NCBI RefSeq assembly: GCF_025318105.1 | Contig: NZ_JAOANI010000019.1 | Span: 434,001 to 498,000 of the forward strand | DNA from: Venatoribacter pacificus | GTDB taxonomy: Bacteria; Pseudomonadota; Gammaproteobacteria; Pseudomonadales; Oceanobacteraceae | Direction: 5' to 3' | Length of the DNA: 64,000 nt | Part shown: one piece after another, positions 26,053 through 35,712 of the stretch | Numbering within the stretch: the stretch's first letter is position 1 | How the letters are laid out: each line of letters starts with the position of its first letter | Position numbers and translations under genes: made by a program | The notes under the pieces: generated by a model | Seen by the model: the letters and a program-made list of their open reading frames with translations, nothing else | What the model was told of the DNA's origin: nothing | Databases searched by the model: none

Positions 26053-28341
26053 CTAACGCAGGGCAATCATCTGCGGCTCTTGGTTATAATTTTCCACAAA
26101 TTGTACGAAGTCTGCGGCCGCCATGGGCTTGGCAATATAAAAACCCTGCAGCGTATCACAATGCTGTTCGAGCAAAATCTGCCATTGGTTAGCGGTTTCC
26201 ACACCTTCAGCAACCACTTCAAGATGCAGTCGCTTACCCATCGCAATCACAGCACTGGTCAGTGCACGATCATGTAAATCAGTGGCAATCTGATCAACAA
26301 ATGAGCGATCTATTTTAATTTCTGTGACCGGTAATTTATGAATATAAGACAGCGAAGAATAGCCGGTGCCAAAATCATCCACCGACACACCCACGCCTAA
26401 TTCGCGCAGTTGAGATACCTGTTGCGCTGCCCGTTCAAAATCATTTAATACCGCGGTTTCTGTAATCTCCAGAACCAACTGCTGCGGCTCCAGATCGTAA
26501 CGCCGGATTAATTCTGTTACTTCAGCGATCATGGCCGGGTCAAGTAAATGCTCCGGCGATAAATTAATCGATATGCGCAACGGACGGGAAAACTGCCGGG
26601 AAATATCATGAATAAAAGCGCAGGCCTCGGCCATAACAAACCGGTCAATCTGGCGCACAGCACCAATGGCTTCCGCGACCGGAATAAATTCTGCCGGACT
26701 GACATTACCTAACGCAGCATTGTTCCAGCGCACCAACGCTTCGGCACCAATCAAAGCGCCGCTGCGGCAATCAATTTGCGGCTGATAATGCACCTGCATT
26801 TCGTTACGCTGCCAGCAACCATCCAACTGGCGCTCCAGTTCTTTGCTGCGGCGACTGACCGCGGCGATATCATCGGAATAATGAACGATGCAATTACGGC
26901 CGTCGCCTTTCGCCTGATATAAAGCGGCATTGGCTTTACCCAGCAAGTCATTAGGGTCAATGGCATCACGAGGAAAATTCGCCACACCGATACTGGCTGA
27001 AACTGAAACAATCCGGTTCTGAATTTCAAATTCTTCTTCCAGTGCTGCTTTAACCGCCTGAGTCAGAACATCCCAGCCACGGAAGCTCAGCTCGTTACGG
27101 AATACGACCAGAAATTCGTCTCCGCCTTGTCGCGCCAGCCAGTCACCCGGCGACAAAATACTTTGCAGACGCTGCGGTACCAGTTTTAACAGCGCATCGC
27201 CAATGGCATGGCCATGCTGGTCATTAATGCGGTTAAAGTAATCCAGGTCGATGATCAACAGAGAGAACGCGACTTCCGGATCTTCCGCCATGCTCTCTTT
27301 CATCAGATGAAGCAAGCGTGCACGATTCAGCAGCCCGGTCAGAGGATCATGATGTGCCTGAAACAGAAGACTTTGCTGATAGAGCCGCTGCTGGCGAAGC
27401 ACAATGCGATGCACACCGATACTGCCCAACAACAATGCAAAGAAGGCCATTAATGCCGGCTCAATCCGGCCACGCCAGGCCAACCAGAGCGAATATTGCG
27501 GACGCACCACCAGATTGAACAGGTCGTCCCCGATGCGGGAAAAATGCACACGATAAGCTGTGCGGCTACGCCCCTCATTCCAGTCGCTGACCAGCCAGCC
27601 TTCATCATCGCCAGACGCTTTAATTTGTTGCATCAGGTCTTTCATAAACTGTCGGCCGGACTGACTGTCATAGGCGTTAAAGACCGGCACGGCGTAACGT
27701 GGCACGCCATCGGAACTGACCACGACCACCGACGTGTCATCCCCCAGATCAACGCCATCCCATCGAGCCAGGCGATCCTGCAAGCGCACCAGCCCGGTCA
27801 ATACTCCGGCAACGTCGCCGTTATATGGATCGCGGAACGCATAAAACAGCGGCAGCATCCATTCACGACTGCTGTTTTGCCATAGCGGAGGGCCGGTGAC
27901 CACATCCTCCGAATCCAGAGCGTGACGAAATAATTGGGAAGATTGTTGCTGCAGATTAGGCAACGTTATGCCGCTGCTGTGAGATTCACCGGGTTTGCTG
28001 TAAAGCACCAGAGTACCATCGGTACGGGCGAGACCAAGGCTGACAACACCTGGTGTAAAAAAGGCGACTTTTTCCAGAAGATCCCGCCCGGTCTCAGGCT
28101 CATTGAGTGCATTCAGTGCCAGTAGCTCTTGTCCAAGAAGATTAAATGCGTCACGCCGCGCAATCATTACAGAACGAGAGTTCTGCAAGGCGACACGATT
28201 AATATGAGCAATTTCGTTATCAAATACACCGCGACTGACAAACCAGCTCTGGACTGCAAACGTAAGCAGCAGCAAAGTCAGAACAAAAATCGCAAGCGGC
28301 AGAACCCAGACCGAGGCACGGGAATTTAAGTTATTCAGCAA
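26053..28341 (-). CDS. Membrane GGDEF-EAL cyclic-di-GMP protein
   Basis: 762 residues from a TTG at 28341, which has a GGGGTGGGG stretch upstream; no ATG lies nearby. Membrane helix at about 12-33, a periplasmic sensor region (about 35-285, CHASE4/Cache-like) and a second helix at about 295-315. The GGDEF domain has an intact GGDEF at 406-410, but the inhibitory RxxD site reads SPGD (397-400). The EAL domain has intact EALVRW (534 on), DDFGTGYSSL and IKIDRSF, so phosphodiesterase activity is likely. It senses an unknown periplasmic signal and adjusts cyclic-di-GMP. Confidence 0.9.
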   Translation of the reverse strand: MLNNLNSRASVWVLPLAIFVLTLLLLTFAVQSWFVSRGVFDNEIAHINRVALQNSRSVMIARRDAFNLLGQELLALNALNEPETGRDLLEKVAFFTPGVVSLGLARTDGTLVLYSKPGESHSSGITLPNLQQQSSQLFRHALDSEDVVTGPPLWQNSSREWMLPLFYAFRDPYNGDVAGVLTGLVRLQDRLARWDGVDLGDDTSVVVVSSDGVPRYAVPVFNAYDSQSGRQFMKDLMQQIKASGDDEGWLVSDWNEGRSRTAYRVHFSRIGDDLFNLVVRPQYSLWLAWRGRIEPALMAFFALLLGSIGVHRIVLRQQRLYQQSLLFQAHHDPLTGLLNRARLLHLMKESMAEDPEVAFSLLIIDLDYFNRINDQHGHAIGDALLKLVPQRLQSILSPGDWLARQGGDEFLVVFRNELSFRGWDVLTQAVKAALEEEFEIQNRIVSVSASIGVANFPRDAIDPNDLLGKANAALYQAKGDGRNCIVHYSDDIAAVSRRSKELERQLDGCWQRNEMQVHYQPQIDCRSGALIGAEALVRWNNAALGNVSPAEFIPVAEAIGAVRQIDRFVMAEACAFIHDISRQFSRPLRISINLSPEHLLDPAMIAEVTELIRRYDLEPQQLVLEITETAVLNDFERAAQQVSQLRELGVGVSVDDFGTGYSSLSYIHKLPVTEIKIDRSFVDQIATDLHDRALTSAVIAMGKRLHLEVVAEGVETANQWQILLEQHCDTLQGFYIAKPMAAADFVQFVENYNQEPQMIALR

Positions 28342-28740
28342 AAGTTAAACCCCACCCCTTAAGAACAATTATTTATTAAACATACGATTCCCATATAACC
28401 ACAGAGACTAGCAGGTGAAGTTACATCTCGACACATGCAAATGGTAACAATTGGCAACATTTATACGGTGCTCTGTAGTTCCCGCGTAGCTCCCAGGTAG
28501 CGGCAGGGGCTTTGAGCCGCCAGCGCCCCACAAACTGCAGCACAAAGCGACGCACTAGAAAACCTGAAGAAGGAAAATGAAGGAATTAATAACGACGATT
28601 TGATATCGGCGAACAGCAGCGTCCAGGCGGGAAATGGCAGGCAAAAAAAACCGGGCTGGAATCGGCCCGGTAAACACCTTAATAATCAGAGAGAGCAAAC
28701 TGGCTTTAGCCTGCTCATTTTATGACTGAACAGCGTTGCA
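28342..28740. other. Intergenic region between GGDEF-EAL gene and prpE
   Basis: 399 bp. It contains the prpE terminator at the right end, a weak GC-rich dyad (GGGGC 28506-28510 / GCCCC 28525-28529), and presumably the promoter of the leftward GGDEF-EAL gene, of which I can see only weak AT-rich -10-like candidates (TTATAT near 28400). No open frame with a plausible ribosome site and useful length. Confidence 0.5.
28641..28672 (-). terminator. Terminator of prpE
   Basis: Hairpin with CCGGGC/GCCCGG-type arms around a 7-8 nt loop, followed on the minus strand by eight T residues (plus-strand A-run 28643-28650). It lies about 70 bp past the prpE stop. Confidence 0.9.
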
Positions 28741-30636
28741 TTAGTTCTCGGGGCGCAGTCCTTTTTTCAAAAGAATCTGCTCAATTTCGCCCAAGCAAGC
28801 CGGATCATCGATGGTCGATGGGGTCAGATACTCTTCATTGTTGGCAATATTGCGCAGCACCTTGCGCAAAATTTTACCCGAACGGGTCTTAGGCAAGCGC
28901 TGAACCACTACGGCATCGCGGAAACTGGCAACCGCGCCGATGCTGTCGCGTACACGCTGAACCAGCTCCATCTTCAGCGTTTCTTCATCAATATCGACAC
29001 CGTCTTTGAGCAGTACCAGGCCCAGAGGCTCTTCGCCCTTAAGGTCACTGTGGCGGCCAATAACGGCACATTCAGCAACCGCTGAGTGTCCGGCAACGAT
29101 TTCTTCCATTTCCCCGGTCGAGAGCCGATGCCCGGCAACGTTAATGATGTCGTCAGTACGCCCCAAAACAAACAGGTACTGTTCATCGTCGAGATAACCA
29201 CCGTCGCCGGTAATGTAATAACCTTTATAAGTGCCAAGGTAACCGGCGACAAAGCGCTCGTGATTACCCCAGATCGTGGGCAGACAACCCGGTGGCAGTG
29301 GCAGTTTGATGGCAATACTGCCCTGCTCATTAGCCGCAACCGGACGACCCCTTGGATCCAGAATCTGTACATTAAAACCGGGCGACGGCCGGGTTACCGA
29401 TCCGGCTTTTACTTTCGCTGGCTCCAGCCCCATATGGTTACCGGCGATGGCCCAGCCGGTTTCAGTCTGCCACCAGTGGTCCACAATCGGCCGCTGAATG
29501 TGTTCATCAACCCAGTCATAGGTTGGAGGATCAAGCCGTTCTCCGGCCATAAAAATGGTTTTAAGTTTGCTGAGATCGTACTTCGCCGCCAGCAGGCACT
29601 GCGGATCTTCTTTGCGGATAGCGCGGAAAGCGGTTGGCGCCGCGAACAAGCCTTTAACGCCATACTCAGCACATACCCGCCAGAATGCTCCGGCATCCGG
29701 TGTACGCACCGGCTTTCCTTCATAAAACACGGTGGCGCAACCTGCAATTAATGGCGCATAAACAATATAAGAGTGGCCTACCACCCAGCCTACATCGGAC
29801 GCCGCCCAGAACACGTCGCCAGGATGCATGTCGTAAACCACGCTCATGCTGTAGCTCATTGCTACCGCATGACCACCATTATCGCGCACAACACCTTTAG
29901 GCTTACCCGTGGTGCCAGAGGTGTACAACACATACAAAGGATCGAGGGCGGAAACCGGAGTACAGTCGGCAGGTTGTGCCGCAGCGACCGCCTGCTGCCA
30001 ATCAATATCGCGACCGGCGGTCAACTCACAGCGCTGCTGCTCGCGCTGATAGATAACGCAGCGGGTTGGCTTGTGCGTCGCCATATTAATGGCTGCATCC
30101 AGAATGGGCTTGTATTCAATGATACGATCGACCTCGATGCCACAAGAAGCCGACATAATCACTTTCGGGGAAGCATCATCAATACGAATTGCCAGTTCAT
30201 TCGGTGCAAAACCACCAAATACCACCGAATGCACCGCACCAATGCGGGCACAGGCCAGCATGGCGATCGCAGCCTCAGGAATCATCGGCATATACACGAT
30301 CACGCAATCGCCTTTACCAACGCCCTGGCTGACCAGCATACCGGCACAGCGCGCTACGGCTTCGGTAAGCTGGCTGTAGGTATAGGTACGTTTATTTCCG
30401 GTCACAGGGGAATCATAGATAAGAGCAAGCTGATCACCACGCCCCTGCAAAACATGATAATCCAGCGCCAGATAGGCAGTATTAAGTTGCCCATCCGCAA
30501 ACCAGCGGTCGATGCCATTATCATCTTTGCTGAGTATGGTTTTGGGTTCTTTAAACCATTGAATGCGCTGTGATTGCTTTTGCCAGAAGGCTTCAGGCTG
30601 TTCAATCGATGCCTGGTATTCTTGTTGGTAACCCAT
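28741..30636 (-). CDS. prpE: Propionyl-CoA synthetase
   Basis: 631 residues from ATG 30636 (MGYQQEYQASIEQPEAFW), with GGGGGAG upstream. Adenylate-forming motifs: YTSGTTGKPKGVVR, GWVVGHSYIVYAPL, WWQTETGWAI and the catalytic lysine in KTRSGKILRKVLR. The HSVVFGGFAPNELAIRIDDA and FAAPTAFRAIRKEDP stretches are those of PrpE rather than Acs. It activates propionate (and probably acetate) to the CoA ester. It stands alone here, away from prpBC, between two terminators and downstream of the suc genes. Confidence 0.88.
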   Translation of the reverse strand: MGYQQEYQASIEQPEAFWQKQSQRIQWFKEPKTILSKDDNGIDRWFADGQLNTAYLALDYHVLQGRGDQLALIYDSPVTGNKRTYTYSQLTEAVARCAGMLVSQGVGKGDCVIVYMPMIPEAAIAMLACARIGAVHSVVFGGFAPNELAIRIDDASPKVIMSASCGIEVDRIIEYKPILDAAINMATHKPTRCVIYQREQQRCELTAGRDIDWQQAVAAAQPADCTPVSALDPLYVLYTSGTTGKPKGVVRDNGGHAVAMSYSMSVVYDMHPGDVFWAASDVGWVVGHSYIVYAPLIAGCATVFYEGKPVRTPDAGAFWRVCAEYGVKGLFAAPTAFRAIRKEDPQCLLAAKYDLSKLKTIFMAGERLDPPTYDWVDEHIQRPIVDHWWQTETGWAIAGNHMGLEPAKVKAGSVTRPSPGFNVQILDPRGRPVAANEQGSIAIKLPLPPGCLPTIWGNHERFVAGYLGTYKGYYITGDGGYLDDEQYLFVLGRTDDIINVAGHRLSTGEMEEIVAGHSAVAECAVIGRHSDLKGEEPLGLVLLKDGVDIDEETLKMELVQRVRDSIGAVASFRDAVVVQRLPKTRSGKILRKVLRNIANNEEYLTPSTIDDPACLGEIEQILLKKGLRPEN

Positions 30637-30697
30637 AAAAACTCCCCCTGTGTGAATCAATACACCTTAGGGGAAGTGTGGTTACCGCGACTATTCG

Positions 30698-30719
30698 ACC
30701 AAGGGTCATAACACCAAGG
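30698..30719. repeat. Direct heptamer repeat upstream of prpE
   Basis: ACCAAGG at 30698-30704 and again at 30713-30719, a 15-bp period, 60-80 bp upstream of the prpE start. It may be a regulator site for the short-chain acid activation gene. A nearby perfect palindrome AGCTCATGAGCT lies at 30752-30763. Confidence 0.45.
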
Positions 30720-30769
30720 TCTAGCGGCGTATTCATAACGTCGTTTGGCTCAGCTCATGAGCTAAAGAC

Positions 30770-30799
30770 ATAAAAAAACCCGCCGAAGCGGGTTTTTTA
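30770..30799 (-). terminator. Terminator of sucCD
   Basis: Hairpin AACCCGC-CGAA-GCGGGTT flanked by seven A and six T residues, so it can work on both strands. It lies 16 bp past the sucD stop. Confidence 0.93.
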
Positions 30800-30813
30800 T
30801 AACCGGTAAAAAC

Positions 30814-31686
30814 TTACCAGCCAGTAACTTCTTTCAGAGTCTTACCGATATCGGCCAGGCTCTCACAGGTAGCAACACCAGCATCCTGCAGGGCAGCAAA
30901 CTTATCCGCCGCCGTACCTTTACCGCCGGAAATAATCGCACCAGCATGACCCATACGCTTGCCTGGAGGTGCAGTTACACCGGCAATGTAAGAAACCACA
31001 GGCTTGGTCACGTTCGCTTTAATGAAAGCCGCCGCTTCTTCTTCTGCAGTACCGCCAATTTCACCAATCATAACGATGGCTTCAGTGGCCGGATCTTCCT
31101 GGAACAATTTCAGGATGTCGATAAAGTTGGAACCAGGAATAGGATCGCCACCAATACCCACACAGGTAGACTGACCAAAACCGTAGTCGGTGGTCTGCTT
31201 AACCGCTTCATACGTCAGAGTACCGGAACGGGATACGATACCGACCTTGCCTGGCAAGTGAATGTGGCCTGGCATAATACCGATTTTACATTCTCCCGGA
31301 GTGATCACACCCGGACAGTTAGGTCCGATCAGACGCACGCCCAGCTCATCACACTTCACTTTGGCATCCAGCATATCCAGCGTCGGAATACCTTCAGTGA
31401 TGCACACGATCAGCTTAATACCACCATTAGCGGCTTCCAGGATGGAATCCTTACAGAACGGAGCCGGTACGTAGATAACCGATGCTTCTGCACCCGTTGC
31501 CGCAACCGCATCTTTAACGGTGTTGAATACCGGCAGACCCAGGTGCTCAGTACCGCCTTTACCCGGCGTTACACCACCGACCATTTTGGTGCCGTAAGCA
31601 ATGGCTTGTTCAGAGTGGAAAGTACCCTGAGCACCGGTAAAGCCCTGGCAGATAACTTTGGTGTCTTTATTGATTAAAATGCTCAT
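30814..31686 (-). CDS. sucD: Succinyl-CoA ligase alpha subunit
   Basis: 290 residues. N-terminal CoA-binding fold (CQGFTGAQGTFHSEQAI), GPNCPGVITPGECKIGIMPG, and the phosphorylated histidine H247 in RMGHAGAIISGGKGTA. Together with SucC it converts succinyl-CoA to succinate with substrate-level phosphorylation in the TCA cycle. It starts 9 bp after sucC and ends at a terminator, closing the suc operon. Confidence 0.98.
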   Translation of the reverse strand: MSILINKDTKVICQGFTGAQGTFHSEQAIAYGTKMVGGVTPGKGGTEHLGLPVFNTVKDAVAATGAEASVIYVPAPFCKDSILEAANGGIKLIVCITEGIPTLDMLDAKVKCDELGVRLIGPNCPGVITPGECKIGIMPGHIHLPGKVGIVSRSGTLTYEAVKQTTDYGFGQSTCVGIGGDPIPGSNFIDILKLFQEDPATEAIVMIGEIGGTAEEEAAAFIKANVTKPVVSYIAGVTAPPGKRMGHAGAIISGGKGTAADKFAALQDAGVATCESLADIGKTLKEVTGW

Positions 31687-31695
31687 GATTACCCC

Positions 31696-32862
31696 TTAAT
31701 TGCCAGCTGCAGCCGCGACCACTTTCTGGGCAGCGCCAGTCAGGTCGGTATCGGCGATAATGTTCAGGCCGCTTTCTGTCAGAACTTTTGCACCCACTTC
31801 AGCGTTGTTACCTTGCAGGCGAACAACCACAGGAACTTTAACTCCGACTTCTTTCACAGCGCCGATCACGCCTTCAGCAATCATGTCGCAACGCACGATA
31901 CCACCAAAAATATTGATGAATACGGCTTTCACTTTGTCGTCAGACAGAATGATTTTAAATGCTTCAACCACACGCTCTTTCGTAGCACCGCCGCCAACAT
32001 CGAGGAAGTTAGCAGGCTGGCCGCCATGCAGTTTCACGATATCCATTGTGCCCATCGCCAGACCAGCACCGTTCACCATACAGCCGATGTTGCCATCGAG
32101 TGCTACATAGTTCAGTTCCCACTCAGCGGCATGTGCTTCACGCGCATCTTCCTGGGAAGGATCGTGCATTTCCTGCAGATCTTTGTGACGGTATACCGCG
32201 TTGCTGTCGATGTTAATTTTGGCATCCAGACAGTGCAGATTACCTTCGGTGGTGATCACCAGCGGGTTAATTTCCAGCAATGCCAGATCTTTATCGACAA
32301 ATAACTTAGCCAGACCCAGGAAAATATTGGTGAATTGTTTTACCTGATCACCCTTAAGGCCCAACTGGAAAGCCAGTTCACGACCCTGATAAGGCTGCGC
32401 GCCTACCAGCGGATCAATGATCGCTTTCAGAATTTTTTCCGGAGTTTCTTCCGCAACTTTCTCAATTTCCACACCGCCCTCAGTTGAGGCCATAAAAACC
32501 ACACGGCGTGAAGAACGGTCGACGACCGCACCCAGATACAGTTCCTGAGCGATATCGGTACAGCTTTCAACCAGAATACGGCTGACCGGCTGACCTTTTT
32601 CATCAGTCTGGTAAGTGACCAGATTTTTGCCCAGCCACTTATTGGCAAACTCAGAGATTTCTTCTTTGGAAGAAACCAGCTTCACACCACCGGCCTTACC
32701 ACGGCCACCGGCATGTACCTGAGCTTTAACAACCCAGCGGTCACCGCCAATGGTGTCGGCCGCTGCTGCAGCTTCTTCTGCAGTCTGCGCTGCCACGCCA
32801 TTCGACACTGGCAGACCATACTGAGCAAAAAGCTGTTTACCCTGATATTCGTGAAGGTTCAT
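31696..32862 (-). CDS. sucC: Succinyl-CoA ligase beta subunit
   Basis: 388 residues from ATG 32862 (MNLHEYQGKQLFAQYGLP), the standard SucC length; a longer frame to 32904 lacks similarity. ATP-grasp domain with KAQVHAGGRGKAGGVKL, LLEINPLVITTEGNL, GAGLAMGTMDIV and the C-terminal FINIFGGIVRCDMIAEG. It binds the nucleotide and succinate side of the reaction. Confidence 0.98.
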   Translation of the reverse strand: MNLHEYQGKQLFAQYGLPVSNGVAAQTAEEAAAAADTIGGDRWVVKAQVHAGGRGKAGGVKLVSSKEEISEFANKWLGKNLVTYQTDEKGQPVSRILVESCTDIAQELYLGAVVDRSSRRVVFMASTEGGVEIEKVAEETPEKILKAIIDPLVGAQPYQGRELAFQLGLKGDQVKQFTNIFLGLAKLFVDKDLALLEINPLVITTEGNLHCLDAKINIDSNAVYRHKDLQEMHDPSQEDAREAHAAEWELNYVALDGNIGCMVNGAGLAMGTMDIVKLHGGQPANFLDVGGGATKERVVEAFKIILSDDKVKAVFINIFGGIVRCDMIAEGVIGAVKEVGVKVPVVVRLQGNNAEVGAKVLTESGLNIIADTDLTGAAQKVVAAAAGN

Positions 32863-32976
32863 CGCTTTCGTCCTGTTTCTCTTATTGAGTCGGGGGTTAC
32901 CCAACAGCCTGTTTTACCGGGCAGCCAATCGTGTCGGCAGTACTTACTCAGCACTCTCGCCCGGCCATAAAGCGAA

Positions 32977-32994
32977 GGCCCGGCATTCCGGGCC
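32977..32994. repeat. GC-rich hairpin between lpd and sucC
   Basis: Perfect 7-bp arms GGCCCGG/CCGGGCC with a CATT loop, just after the lpd stop. There is no T-tract on the minus strand, so it is better seen as an RNA-processing or attenuation hairpin than a full terminator. sucCD may be expressed differently from sucAB-lpd. Confidence 0.6.
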
Positions 32995-33000
32995 AACGTA

Positions 33001-34446
33001 TTACTTTTTCGCCTTGGTCTTACGATTCGCTTTGTGAATCGCATTGTTATTCACCGCCAAAGCCGCTTCGTGAACCGCTTCAGATACGGTTGGGTGTGCA
33101 AACACCATCATGCCGACATCTTCAGCACTGGAGCCAAACTCCATTGCCACAACAATTTGCTGACACAGATCGCCGGCACTCGGACCAATCACACTGGCAC
33201 CCAGAATACGATCGGTTTCTGCATGCGCGATGATTTTCACAAAGCCATCGGTATCCGCTGAGGCCATGGCACGACCATTCGCAGCAAACGGGAACATACC
33301 CACGTTGTACGGCTCGCCATCGGCTTTAATCTGTTCTTCTGTTTTACCGACCCAGGCAATTTCCGGATGGGTGTAAATTACAGAAGGAATAACATCATAA
33401 TTCAGCTGCGCTTTATGACCGGCAATACGCTCGGCAACCATAACGCCTTCTTCGGAGGCTTTGTGCGCCAGCATCGGACCACGGACTACATCACCTACAG
33501 CCCAAACACCAGGGGCATCGGTACTGCAGGTTTCATCGACGTGAATAAATCCACGTTCATCCATATTCACACCGCAATCACCGGCCATCAGGCCTTCGGT
33601 GTACGGACGGCGGCCTACCGCAACAATCAGTTTGTCGAAGACTTCTTTTTTCTCACCTTCTCCGTCCTGATACGTCACCGTCACCTGCTTGCCTTTCACC
33701 TCAGTTCCGGTAACACGGGCACCCAGACGAATCGTCATGCCTTGTTTGGTAAACAGTTTCTGAGCTTCTTTGGCAACGGTCTGATCCACCAGATGCAGGA
33801 ACTTGTCCTGAGCTTCCAGTACAACCACTTCCGCACCCAGACGGCCCCAGACACTGCCTAACTCCAGACCAATAACACCCGCGCCAATAACACCAAGACG
33901 CTTCGGTACTTCGGCAAACTCGAGGGCGCCGGTTGAATCAACGATGACGCCTTCTGTCAGTGGAGCCGGCGGAATATTTACCGGTACAGAGCCCGTTGCA
34001 ATAATAACGTGATCAGCTTCAAGGATTTCAGCAGTTCCTGCATGACTGGTAAATTCGACCTTTTTACCAGCCAGCAATTTCCCAGTACCTTCGAGCCCGG
34101 TAACACCGTTGGCTTTAAACAGTGTCGCTACACCCATGGTCAGATTTTTAACGATCTGATCCTTACGCTTAAGCATCGCCGCAATGTCGATGTTCACTTC
34201 ACCAACACTGATGCCATGCAGAGATAACTTCTCTTTGGCTTCTTCGTATTTGTGCGAAGTATCCAGCAGCGCTTTCGATGGAATACAACCGACGTTCAGA
34301 CAGGTACCACCAAAAACAGCTTTACCCTCTTTGCTCAGCCATTTATCGATACAGGCCGTGTTCAGACCCAGCTGTGCACAACGGATAGCTGCGACATAAC
34401 CGGCAGGACCACCACCGATAACGACGACATCAAACTTCTTACTCAT
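33001..34446 (-). CDS. lpd: Dihydrolipoamide dehydrogenase
   Basis: 481 residues. FAD-binding GGGPAGYVAAIRCAQLG, redox disulfide C49-C54 in GGTCLNVGCIPSK, NAD-binding GAGVIGLELGSVWGRLG and the C-terminal HAHPTVSE-type motif as FAHPTVSEAVHEA with the catalytic histidine. It reoxidises lipoamide in the 2-oxoglutarate dehydrogenase complex. Its place after sucB makes it the E3 of this complex (the LpdG type in pseudomonads). Confidence 0.97.
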   Translation of the reverse strand: MSKKFDVVVIGGGPAGYVAAIRCAQLGLNTACIDKWLSKEGKAVFGGTCLNVGCIPSKALLDTSHKYEEAKEKLSLHGISVGEVNIDIAAMLKRKDQIVKNLTMGVATLFKANGVTGLEGTGKLLAGKKVEFTSHAGTAEILEADHVIIATGSVPVNIPPAPLTEGVIVDSTGALEFAEVPKRLGVIGAGVIGLELGSVWGRLGAEVVVLEAQDKFLHLVDQTVAKEAQKLFTKQGMTIRLGARVTGTEVKGKQVTVTYQDGEGEKKEVFDKLIVAVGRRPYTEGLMAGDCGVNMDERGFIHVDETCSTDAPGVWAVGDVVRGPMLAHKASEEGVMVAERIAGHKAQLNYDVIPSVIYTHPEIAWVGKTEEQIKADGEPYNVGMFPFAANGRAMASADTDGFVKIIAHAETDRILGASVIGPSAGDLCQQIVVAMEFGSSAEDVGMMVFAHPTVSEAVHEAALAVNNNAIHKANRKTKAKK

Positions 34447-34468
34447 GTTTATTTCCTTAACTATCCGA

Positions 34469-35683
34469 TTAAATGTCTAACAGCAGGCGAGCCGGGTCTT
34501 CCAGCAAATCTTTAATAGCTACCAGGAACTGCACTGCTTCCTTACCATCGATCATACGGTGATCGTATGACAGTGCCAGGTACATCATTGGCAGAATAAC
34601 AACCTGACCATTGACGGCCATTGGGCGTTCCTGAATTTTGTGCATTCCCATAATCGCAGTCTGTGGCGGGTTCAGAATCGGCGTAGACATAAGCGAGCCA
34701 AACGTACCGCCATTAGTAATGGTAAAGGTACCGCCCTGCATTTCATCAATACCGAGTTTTCCGTCACGGGCACGACCAGCATAATCGCCAATTGAACTCT
34801 CAATTTCAGCCAGCCCCATCGCATCGGTATCACGCAGAACCGGTACAACCAGGCCACGCTCAGTCGATACAGCCACACCAATATCCTGATAGCCATGGTA
34901 GACCATGTCGTTACCATCAATGGATGCGTTAACGGCCGGGAAGCGTTTCAGAGCTTCTGTCGCGGCTTTCACAAAGAACGACATGAAGCCCAGCTTCACG
35001 CCATGTACTTTTTCAAACTGATCTTTGTACTTGGCACGCAGATCCATCACCGGCTTCATGTTGACTTCGTTATAGGTTGTCAGCATTGCAGCGTTCTGCT
35101 GAGCATCGACCAAACGGCGGGCAATGGTGGCACGCAGACGAGTCATAGGCACACGTTTTTCAATGCGTTCGCCCTCCGGAATAACAGCCGCTTTTGCTGC
35201 AGGTGCCGGAGTTTTTGCTGGTGCAGGAGCAGCCGCCGGAGCTGCTTTTGGTGCTGCTTTCAGATGATTAACGACATCTTCTTTGGTCACCCGGCCATCT
35301 TTACCGGTCGCAGTAACGGCAGACGCCGCCACACCATTTTCTTCCGCAATTTTGCGTGCCGCCGGACTCATAATCACGTCACCCGACGCGGCAGCTGGTT
35401 CGGCAGCAGCCGGGGCCTCAGCTTCAGCCGCAGGGGCTGCAACATCGCCTGCAACAAAGACCGCAAGAACTTCGTCACTCAGTACAACATCACCTTCTTC
35501 CTTGAGCACATTTTTCAGTGTGCCGTTGGCTGGTGCTACAACTTCCAGTACAACTTTATCGGTTTCAATATCCACCAACAGCTCATCACGCTGCACGGGT
35601 TCACCAGGCTTTTTATGCCAGGTAGCAACCGTGCCGTCAGCGACAGACTCAGGAAAAGTGGGTGCCTTAATTTCGATGCTCAT
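34469..35683 (-). CDS. sucB: Dihydrolipoamide succinyltransferase (E2)
   Basis: 404 residues. Lipoyl domain with K43 in ETDKVVLEV, an Ala/Pro-rich linker, the E3-binding domain (MSPAARKIAEENGVAASAVTATGKDGRVTKEDV), and the catalytic domain ending in SYDHRMIDGKEAV, with catalytic H375 and D379. It moves the succinyl group from lipoamide to CoA in the 2-oxoglutarate dehydrogenase complex. Confidence 0.98.
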   Translation of the reverse strand: MSIEIKAPTFPESVADGTVATWHKKPGEPVQRDELLVDIETDKVVLEVVAPANGTLKNVLKEEGDVVLSDEVLAVFVAGDVAAPAAEAEAPAAAEPAAASGDVIMSPAARKIAEENGVAASAVTATGKDGRVTKEDVVNHLKAAPKAAPAAAPAPAKTPAPAAKAAVIPEGERIEKRVPMTRLRATIARRLVDAQQNAAMLTTYNEVNMKPVMDLRAKYKDQFEKVHGVKLGFMSFFVKAATEALKRFPAVNASIDGNDMVYHGYQDIGVAVSTERGLVVPVLRDTDAMGLAEIESSIGDYAGRARDGKLGIDEMQGGTFTITNGGTFGSLMSTPILNPPQTAIMGMHKIQERPMAVNGQVVILPMMYLALSYDHRMIDGKEAVQFLVAIKDLLEDPARLLLDI

Positions 35684-35712
35684 TATGTTTTCCTTAATAT
35701 TCCTGCGGTTAC

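Noticed and set aside
29773..30573. Plus-strand frame of 266 codons
   Set aside because: Antisense to prpE; no recognisable protein features.
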